Of a stretch of DNA of 19,358 bases, positions 1 through 5,488 are shown in pieces. This stretch comes from Candidatus Rifleibacteriota bacterium (GTDB taxonomy: Bacteria; Riflebacteria; Ozemobacteria; Ozemobacterales; Ozemobacteraceae), in assembly GCA_022704885.1 (NCBI GenBank), contig JAKJFO010000041.1:4785-24142 (forward strand), in the 5' to 3' direction. The position numbers and the translations under genes were made by a program. Numbering within the stretch: position 1 is the stretch's first letter; the number at the start of each line of letters is the position of its first letter. The notes beneath the pieces were generated by a model. The model saw only the letters and a program-made list of their open reading frames with translations, was not told where the DNA came from and ran no database searches.

Positions 1-48
1 AAAATCATCGGCGGTATTATAGCTCTGTTCTCTGGTAAAGAGTCCTGA
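1..48 (+). CDS. C-terminal tail of an upstream gene (partial)
   Basis: Frame 1 is open from the window edge to a TGA at 46-48 and encodes a 15-residue tail, KIIGGIIALFSGKES. The next gene's Shine-Dalgarno sequence begins 5 bp after this stop, which is what a same-strand operon would show. The glycine/isoleucine-rich tail could be the end of a membrane segment, but the family cannot be identified from so little sequence. It may not be a gene at all; the main support is the tight spacing to the next start. Confidence 0.4.
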   Translation, partial: KIIGGIIALFSGKES

Positions 49-64
49 ACCCCGGAGGGGCAAC

Positions 65-1087
65 ATGTCGACACCGCAACCAAAACGACCCGCACCCATA
101 GCGGTGCGGGCCGTGCAAAACCTTCAGACTGAAGATGCCATAGACGACGCCAAGGTGAAGCGCACACTCGCTTCGTTCTGCGGCTTTACAGTCAACGGCT
201 ACATGATGTGGATATTCAAGGCCACTGAAGGCGTATCGTCTGAATCACAACTGTTCTTCTACCTGCTTGCCTTTGTCATGTTGGTGGTGACAGTCAGAGA
301 GCGAGATGCCAGCTACTTTTTCTCGGCCTTTGCACTGTTCTATATTCCGTACATAGTCCTGGCCGCCGGTCTCAGCATTTACTCACTCGCAGCGCTCGCC
401 GCCGGCGCCGTAGTGATCGGCTTCCAGCGCGGCGTCACCATGAAGAGTCTTTCGGAAGGGGCAAGCGGACTGGCGGATGCGCTCAGCCAGAGCAACCTGC
501 GTCGCAAGATTCTCAAGCTGTCGCAGAGCGATATCGATGCTGAACTGCTGCTCGAAGAAGACCTCGGTGAGTTTCGTGAGGTCGAAGGCGAGCTGATCAA
601 GGCCAGAAAGACACACCACAGCGCCAAACCGGCAATGAAAAACCTGCTGAATAAAAGCATCGCACAGGTCGAAGATCTGCAGGTCAAGCATGCGACCGTT
701 CTCGCTCGCAGCGCCGGCCTGACCGGCTTTCTCAAAACGATCGACCGTAAAAAGCTTGATTCCGAAATCGAAAGTCTCAGACAACAGCTGGCAACAGCTA
801 CTGACGATGTGGTCAAGGCTCAGCTCGAATCGACCATCAAAATGAAAGAAGATAGAAACCTGAAACTTAATGAACTCGAGACGAGTCTAAACAGGGTGAA
901 GATGCAAAGACTTCAGATGCGTGAAATGTTCAACAGTCTCATGGACCATATGAACACCTTGAAATTCACTGACATAATGTCGATGGAAGCATCGAGCGAC
1001 AATATGGTTAAAGAAGTCGAAAATCTCAGGTCAGGCCTCGACGACCTTGAGAAGGGCCTGATCGAAGCGGAGAAACTGCGACGATGA
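65..1087 (+). CDS. Membrane-anchored coiled-coil protein, function unknown
   Basis: A 340-residue protein. The start at 65 follows a strong GGAGGGG at 54-60. The N-terminal 40 residues are polar and cytosol-like. Residues about 62-77, 82-100 and 103-120 are three closely spaced hydrophobic segments. From about residue 150 to the end the protein is almost entirely charged and heptad-like, rich in E, K, L and Q, and predicts one or more long coiled coils with no cysteines or catalytic motif. I do not recognise a family. The layout of a short membrane anchor with a long cytoplasmic coiled coil suggests a scaffold or partner-binding role, but that is inference. It is followed 83 bp later, across a small repeat, by the BI-1 family gene on the same strand. 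Confidence 0.8.
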   Translation: MSTPQPKRPAPIAVRAVQNLQTEDAIDDAKVKRTLASFCGFTVNGYMMWIFKATEGVSSESQLFFYLLAFVMLVVTVRERDASYFFSAFALFYIPYIVLAAGLSIYSLAALAAGAVVIGFQRGVTMKSLSEGASGLADALSQSNLRRKILKLSQSDIDAELLLEEDLGEFREVEGELIKARKTHHSAKPAMKNLLNKSIAQVEDLQVKHATVLARSAGLTGFLKTIDRKKLDSEIESLRQQLATATDDVVKAQLESTIKMKEDRNLKLNELETSLNRVKMQRLQMREMFNSLMDHMNTLKFTDIMSMEASSDNMVKEVENLRSGLDDLEKGLIEAEKLRR

Positions 1088-1104
1088 GGCGGTAAGACAA
1101 GAAT

Positions 1105-1148
1105 CGATTACCCTGCTTCGCCAAGGCTACGCAGGGCAAGCGAGCACG
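1105..1148 (+). repeat. Small intergenic hairpin repeat, copy 1 (ACCCTGCTTCGC family)
   Basis: The 83-bp gap between the first two genes contains a hairpin-forming element: CCCTGC at 1111-1116 pairs with GCAGGG at 1131-1136, and the stem can be extended inwards with two mismatches. The same element, with the same GATTACCCTGCTTCGC start and GCGAGCAC end, recurs at 10920-10976. It precedes the Shine-Dalgarno sequence of the BI-1 gene, so it lies in that gene's transcript if the two are cotranscribed. Confidence 0.75.
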
Positions 1149-1170
1149 ATAAGACAGGAGGAATAAGAAT

Positions 1171-1941
1171 ATGAGCAGATTCGATCGAAGTGCGAACCCC
1201 GCCATGCGGGCGGAATATTTTGAACGGGCACATACCGGCGGTGGCGCGGTGATGACCGTGCAGGGCGCGATCAACAAAATCGCGATTCTGCTGGTGCTGG
1301 TGTTTTCGGCGGCCAGCTTCACCTGGAAGATGACGCTTGAATACAATTCAGCGGCCGGCGGGCTGATGATGGCCGGGCTGATTGGCGGGTTGATCATGGC
1401 GATCATCACTATCATGTCGCCGGCGAAGGCGCGCTTTACCGCTCCGCTGTATGCAGTATTCGAAGGGCTGCTGCTGGGCTCTCTGTCGGCAATGGTCAAA
1501 CTTGCCGCCGGAACCGGGCCTGAAGGTCTGCTGGCGGAAAGCATCGTCATGATGGCGATTCTGCTGACTTTCATGACGCTCGGCGGCATGCTGTTTCTTT
1601 ACAAAACAGGCATCGTTACAGTCACCGAAAAATTCAAGGCAGGCGTTCTGTCGGCAACTGCCGGCGTGTTCTTTGCCTATCTGTTTTCGATGATTCTCGG
1701 CTGGCTGGGCTTCATGAGCCCGCTGCATTCTGGTGGCCTGATCGGTATAGGCCTGAGTCTGATAATTGTCGGCATTGCCGCCTTCAACCTGATTCTCGAT
1801 TTCGACCTGATCTTCAAGGGCGCCGAGAACAATGCACCCGAGCACTTCGAATGGTATGCCGCCTTCGGCCTGATGGTAACGCTGATCTGGCTGTATATCG
1901 AAATATTGCGTCTGCTGCTGATTCTGCAGCGACGTGATTAA
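1171..1941 (+). CDS. Bax inhibitor-1/YccA family membrane protein
   Basis: A 256-residue polytopic inner-membrane protein with about seven hydrophobic segments (about 35-52, 61-80, 89-107, 127-145, 158-176, 188-208, 227-250). The N-terminus carries a short polar tail and the [17 protein letters not shown] block seen in the bacterial BI-1 subfamily. The C-terminus has the typical [20 protein letters not shown] block followed by [20 protein letters not shown]. The acidic D and E residues in these last segments correspond to the proposed ion/pH-sensing site of the family. Known relatives (YccA, BsYetJ, TMBIM proteins) modulate membrane proteases or leak calcium; which applies here is not shown. 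AGGAGG at 1156-1161 supports the start. Its stop overlaps the next start by 8 bp, so translation is probably coupled. Confidence 0.9.
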   Translation: MSRFDRSANPAMRAEYFERAHTGGGAVMTVQGAINKIAILLVLVFSAASFTWKMTLEYNSAAGGLMMAGLIGGLIMAIITIMSPAKARFTAPLYAVFEGLLLGSLSAMVKLAAGTGPEGLLAESIVMMAILLTFMTLGGMLFLYKTGIVTVTEKFKAGVLSATAGVFFAYLFSMILGWLGFMSPLHSGGLIGIGLSLIIVGIAAFNLILDFDLIFKGAENNAPEHFEWYAAFGLMVTLIWLYIEILRLLLILQRRD

Positions 1942-2374
1942 TCAACTCAAAGCCGCCGCCAGGTTCATCGCCATGATGATCCTGGCGGTTCTTTATATTC
2001 TGTTGCCTTACGATCTGCTCCCCGACGGCCTTGGTCGTGTCGGGCGAATCGACGATATCGCGGTGGTGCTGATCATCATTTTCTGGCTGTTCATCAAGCC
2101 GCTCATCGACGAAGTTATGGCGAAACGACGCTCTTACAGTTATGGCTCAGGGGCAGGAAAAAGCCATGCTGCCGGGGCACAACCAGAGGCCGATCCATGG
2201 CAGATACTCGGCGTGCGCCGCGATGCCAGCCGCGAAGAAATCAAAAAAGCCTACTACGAACTGGTAAAGCAGTATCACCCCGACCGCGTAAACAGCCTTG
2301 GCCCTGAATTACAGGCCCTCGCCCGCGAAAAAACCACCCAGCTCAATCGCGCCTACGAGCAGCTGCAGAAGTAA
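1934..2374 (+). CDS. DUF1232-DnaJ fusion protein (membrane-anchored J protein)
   Basis: A 146-residue protein beginning with GTG at 1934, overlapping the upstream stop by 8 bp. Residues about 8-58 form a DUF1232/YkvA-type membrane region: the pattern [21 protein letters not shown] is the family's core, flanked by two hydrophobic segments. A polar linker rich in S, G and A (about 64-86) leads to a J domain at about 87-146 (DPWQILGV..., HPD tripeptide at 115-117), which stimulates DnaK-type Hsp70 ATPases. It therefore looks like a membrane-tethered J protein that recruits Hsp70 to the inner face. Coupling to the BI-1 gene suggests a joint role in membrane-protein quality control, which is inference. 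The J domain is near the C-terminus, with no zinc-finger or substrate-binding region, so it is not classical DnaJ. Confidence 0.85.
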   Translation: MINQLKAAARFIAMMILAVLYILLPYDLLPDGLGRVGRIDDIAVVLIIIFWLFIKPLIDEVMAKRRSYSYGSGAGKSHAAGAQPEADPWQILGVRRDASREEIKKAYYELVKQYHPDRVNSLGPELQALAREKTTQLNRAYEQLQK

Positions 2375-2378
2375 ACGA

Positions 2379-3422
2379 TCAGCGGCGGGAGAAGAGGTAT
2401 TGGGCGACGATCCAGTCCTGGCCACGGTTAAAACCTGACTGTTCGGCGGTAGCAATCAAAAACAAGCGCCAGCGCTGGTACCAGGTCCAGGCCATTTTCT
2501 TGCCGTAGACTTTTTCAAGAAGCGGCAGAATATCGAGGCGATTGTCGTAATAGCGCGCCAGCCAGCGCTCGGCTGTCATGCGATATTGTTCACCACTGAC
2601 TTTCCAGTAATCTTCGACATGCAGACGGTTTTGAAACAACATCAGCAGTTCGGCCGGCATAACCAGACGCGGATTGACCACGGCATTGCCGGGAAAATCG
2701 GCAAGGCCGACCGAATCCTGGTAATAACCGAGAGATGAATGCACCTGCTGCTGCAGAAAGAACTTGCCGTCTGGTTTGAGCCACCTTTCGAGGCGGGTGT
2801 CCCAGTCGGGGGTCGGGCTGAGCAGGTCAAAGCGTTCGAGGCAGATGATGCGGTCGAATTCTTCGCGATAATCGAGGTCTTCAAACTCAGCGGCAACGAT
2901 CTTGACATTTTTGATGTCGAGCTCGCCGATCTGTTTCTGCAGATGAATGCTGCGTTTGGTCGAATCGACGACAGCAGTGATATGCGCCTGTGGATACTGA
3001 CGGGCCAGCCAGAGGGTCATGGCACCCCAGCCGCAGCCGATTTCTAGAATGCGCATACCGTCGCGGGTGCGGGCACGGTCGGCTGACATCCAGAGCATGG
3101 TGTCTTCGGCTTCATCAAGGTCTTCGGCACCAGTCGGAAAATAGCAGCAACCGACGTTCAGCCGTTTCCCAAGAAACCGACAGAAAAAATCTTCTTCGAG
3201 ATCGACATTGCCGGGTTCTTCAGCAATCGGCTGACGCATGGCGGCGCCCATCTTCAGTTCCTTGTGCAGCTGGCGAAAAACGGCATGGCGGGCCTCGACG
3301 TCGCCGAGAGCGCCACGTTCGCTGGCCTTACGGCAGAGGTGACGAATCCAGAGGCGGGTCGCGCGCTCTGGCACAATGCCGGTCTCAATCGCTTTAAGCA
3401 CCAGTTTTGTGGTCAGACTCAT
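2379..3422 (-). CDS. SAM-dependent methyltransferase, CFA-synthase/coclaurine N-methyltransferase-like
   Basis: A 347-residue protein. The ATG at 3420-3422 has an AGGAGA Shine-Dalgarno sequence just upstream on the minus strand. The N-terminus (about 1-60) matches the helical lead-in of the coclaurine N-methyltransferase-like branch. Residues 89-95 read NVGCCYF, equivalent to the SCCYF motif of that family. The SAM-binding motif I is ILEIGCGWGA at 125-134. The usual EMFEH catalytic segment reads ERFDL at 196-200, so the conserved histidine is replaced. The C-terminal half contains the long aromatic helical region of CFA-type enzymes. Family members methylate unsaturated lipid acyl chains or amines using SAM; with the histidine changed, the substrate and chemistry are uncertain. 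It converges on the DnaJ-fusion gene with only 4 bp between the stops. Confidence 0.8.
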   Translation of the reverse strand: MSLTTKLVLKAIETGIVPERATRLWIRHLCRKASERGALGDVEARHAVFRQLHKELKMGAAMRQPIAEEPGNVDLEEDFFCRFLGKRLNVGCCYFPTGAEDLDEAEDTMLWMSADRARTRDGMRILEIGCGWGAMTLWLARQYPQAHITAVVDSTKRSIHLQKQIGELDIKNVKIVAAEFEDLDYREEFDRIICLERFDLLSPTPDWDTRLERWLKPDGKFFLQQQVHSSLGYYQDSVGLADFPGNAVVNPRLVMPAELLMLFQNRLHVEDYWKVSGEQYRMTAERWLARYYDNRLDILPLLEKVYGKKMAWTWYQRWRLFLIATAEQSGFNRGQDWIVAQYLFSRR

Positions 3423-3501
3423 GGTTTTCTCCTGCCGGTATACTAGTTCGAATTTTGTATGCTTTAATTTACCAGAGAAACAGTATATTATCTAGGGTGT
3501 T

Positions 3502-3879
3502 ATGAAGCAACGCGAATTAAAAATGTGGCGTGACAGTGCGCGCGGTTTTACCCTCGTCGAAATAATGATTGTCATCACGATCATTTCTGTTTTGATGATG
3601 CTGGTTTCGTTCAGCTATGTCGGCATTCGCGACAGAATCAGAAAAACCAGCTGTCTCGAAAACATGCGGGTGATCTACAAGGCAGCCACGCTCTGCCAGA
3701 CCGAACGAGCCATCGAAGGCAACAACCTGACAGTTAAGATGCTCTATGACGAAGGTTACATACGACGGCTGCCAACCTGCCCCTCAGGCGGAAAATACTG
3801 GATACAGGGAGAAAAAGACAAGCTGCGCATCAGCTGCAACGAGACCACCGACGGCAGCGATCACGGCTTTTACGAGTAA
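3502..3879 (+). CDS. Type IV pilin-like (prepilin/pseudopilin) protein
   Basis: A 125-residue protein. The prepilin peptidase site is RG|FTLVEIMIVI, with cleavage after G15 and the invariant E at +5 (residue 20). The hydrophobic N-terminal helix spans about 16-40, and a globular domain follows with cysteines at 51, 65, 93 and 112. The CPSGGKYW segment at 93-100 is typical of the short GspG/PilA-like proteins with a C-terminal CP.GG.Y motif. Such proteins are exported, processed by PilD and built into type IV pili or type II secretion pseudopili. ATG at 3502 has a modest AGGGTG upstream. ATG at residue 8 is an alternative that gives an 8-residue leader. No pilus assembly genes lie in the window. 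Confidence 0.85.
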   Translation: MKQRELKMWRDSARGFTLVEIMIVITIISVLMMLVSFSYVGIRDRIRKTSCLENMRVIYKAATLCQTERAIEGNNLTVKMLYDEGYIRRLPTCPSGGKYWIQGEKDKLRISCNETTDGSDHGFYE

Positions 3880-3883
3880 CAGC

Positions 3884-5158
3884 ATGAACCAAAGCAACGT
3901 ATTTGAATTTTATCTGAATCAGATTTCAGCCAAGTTAAAAGAAAACATGTTGAGCACCGCGCTCGACCTGTGTCGCGAGATGCGCGCACGTCTGCTCGCC
4001 AACCCGCCGGTAGACCCGATGATGCTCGGCTGGCAACGCTTTTACGAGTTCACCTGCCTGGTAAAAATGGAACAGGACCGCGAAGCGCTCGAGTTCTTTC
4101 TGACCAGCGAACAGCATCCGTTCATTCTCGACCGCAACCAGACGACCTATATGACTTCAGTAGCAGCTGAACTCGCCTGCAACAGCGATAACATCGGGCT
4201 CGCGCTCAAGCTGTCGCGCCTCGCCTGGACCATGTCTTTTCGCGACCCCGACATCATTTCGCGGGTACAGAAAGCGCAGAACGCCTGTATTTACTGCGAG
4301 CGCCTGCGCCAGAACCGGCTTAATTTCGGCTTTGCCAGGTTTCTGACTGGATTCGGCAAAAGCAATGATATTCCGGTGCTCTTCATTCAGGGACTCGAAT
4401 GCCTGCTTGCCAATTATAAACAATCCGGCAGCTTGACTATCGCCGCCATACTGCTCAACAGCCTCGGCGACCTTGCCGGCTATCTTGAATCACTGCCTGA
4501 CAACATCGACCGCCTGCGCCTGGTCGAGCTTGTCGACGCGATCAACAATATACCCGGCACTATCAACGTCACCGGGCACTTTAACAAGGCGGTCGGCCTT
4601 CTCGAAGATAACCGGCTGACAGAGCTGGGCGCATTGCTGGCGCAATACCCGAATCTGATCAATGAGAACGATGACAACGGCATGACGCTTTTATTCAAGG
4701 CCATTCAAAAAGAGAATCGGCGTGCCGTTGAACTGCTTATCGAAAAAGATGCCGACCTGCACCGCTGCGAAGCCGTTCAAGGCTCATCCCCGTTGCTTCT
4801 GGCGGTCAACATCGGCAACGCCGAAATCGTTAAAATTCTTCTCGAAGCTGGCTCAGACCCTGAGATAAAAGGTATTTTCGGGCAGACTCCCTTGATCAGG
4901 TCGGTAATCGAAGGGCACATGGAAGTGCTGGCGCTCCTGCTCGAATACGGCTCGCTGCTCGACCGTCGTGACGACGCTGGCAATACCGCTCTGATGTGCG
5001 CCATCGAAGATGGCCAGCTCGAAATGGTTAAAGCCCTGATTTACGCTGGCTCAGATGTATCACTCAAAAACGAGGCAGGCATGGGTCTGATACAGATCGC
5101 CGAAAGCCTTCAGCAGAACGAAGTCGCCAGATTTCTCAAGCAGCACAACATCGCCTGA
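3884..5158 (+). CDS. Ankyrin-repeat protein with N-terminal helical region
   Basis: A 424-residue protein starting at ATG 3884, 4 bp after the pilin stop. The frame is open further upstream, but that extension overlaps the pilin gene in another frame and has no ribosome binding site. Residues 1-240 are helical, without a signal peptide or transmembrane segment, and are not a family I recognise. Residues about 243-424 hold about five ankyrin repeats. Recognisable units include TLLFKAIQKENRRAVELLIE, PLLLAVNIGNAEIVKILLEA, PLIRSVIEGHMEVLALLLEY, and a fourth unit TALMCAIEDGQ. The C-terminal unit is degenerate. Ankyrin arrays bind proteins. The tight coupling to the pilin gene suggests a cytoplasmic partner in pilus or pseudopilus function, but this is inference. 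Confidence 0.85.
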   Translation: MNQSNVFEFYLNQISAKLKENMLSTALDLCREMRARLLANPPVDPMMLGWQRFYEFTCLVKMEQDREALEFFLTSEQHPFILDRNQTTYMTSVAAELACNSDNIGLALKLSRLAWTMSFRDPDIISRVQKAQNACIYCERLRQNRLNFGFARFLTGFGKSNDIPVLFIQGLECLLANYKQSGSLTIAAILLNSLGDLAGYLESLPDNIDRLRLVELVDAINNIPGTINVTGHFNKAVGLLEDNRLTELGALLAQYPNLINENDDNGMTLLFKAIQKENRRAVELLIEKDADLHRCEAVQGSSPLLLAVNIGNAEIVKILLEAGSDPEIKGIFGQTPLIRSVIEGHMEVLALLLEYGSLLDRRDDAGNTALMCAIEDGQLEMVKALIYAGSDVSLKNEAGMGLIQIAESLQQNEVARFLKQHNIA

Positions 5159-5162
5159 AGGC

Positions 5163-5191
5163 CTCACACAAAGCCGCAGAGACACGAAGAA
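5163..5191 (+). repeat. CGCACAAAGCCACAGAGACA-type repeat unit, locus A
   Basis: The unit CTCACACAAAGCCGCAGAGA followed by CACGAAGAA matches three tandem copies at 10741-10903 and an inverted copy at 11265-11294. A purine-rich A/G run follows it. Confidence 0.7.
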
Positions 5192-5308
5192 AAAGAAGAA
5201 GAAAAAAACAGCAACCGCAGATCGAGCAGGCCGATGGCCGCAGATTAGCTGCGTGACAATTGCGAGAATAATTAAGAGCAGACACAAGGTTGCACAGCTG
5301 CTCTTTGA

Positions 5309-5336
5309 GATCCTGCGACTTCGTGCAGGATGACGG
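5309..5336 (-). repeat. Inverted GTCATCCTGC repeat unit, locus A
   Basis: The unit GATCCTGCGACTTCGTGCAG-GATGACGG matches 11120-11147 at 26 of 28 positions. ATCCTGC at 5310-5316 pairs with GCAGGAT at 5325-5331 to form a hairpin. It is the reverse complement of the 'CGTCATNCTG...GAAGTCGCAGGATC' type that appears in forward orientation at 5387-5432. Confidence 0.75.
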
Positions 5337-5350
5337 TGTTGGCCATTTTT

Positions 5351-5432
5351 TGCATTCTGCGCGCAACGTGACGGATGGCCCTTCTTCGTCATTCTGCGCG
5401 CAGCCGTCAGGCGAAGTCACAGAATCCATCTT
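5351..5432 (+). repeat. Forward GTCATTCTGCGCGCA repeat units, locus A
   Basis: Two direct CATTCTGCGCGCA cores start near 5352 and 5389. The second belongs to a longer unit (5387-5432) with the GCGAAGTCACAGAATCCATC ending. It matches 11161-11202 and more loosely 11060-11101. These are in the opposite orientation to the 5309-5336 unit. Confidence 0.7.
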
Positions 5433-5488
5433 GAGTCTCGCTTCGAGCCTCTCAAAAAAATCGGCGAAATCTGTGGATGGCCTCTGAA

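Larger units (their letters stand above)
5159..5488. other. Non-coding intergenic region with mosaic repeats (locus A)
   Basis: This 330-bp gap between the convergent ankyrin and DinG-type genes carries no convincing gene. It is a mosaic of short repeat families, given as separate entries. In order it holds a CACAAAGCCGCAGAGACACG-type unit, a purine-rich run, an inverted 28-bp GATCCTGCGACTTCG unit, two direct CATTCTGCGCGCA half-units and an AAATCGGCGAAATCTG unit next to the DinG stop. The same families in the same overall order make up locus B at 10733-11328. Confidence 0.8.

Noticed and set aside
3455..3489. Promoter TTGTAT ... TATATT upstream of the pilin gene
   Set aside because: The spacer is 23 bp, too long; only a bare -10-like TATATT remains.
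3746..3883. In-frame N-terminal extension of the ankyrin protein
   Set aside because: It overlaps the pilin gene in a different frame; ATG 3884 is right after the pilin stop.
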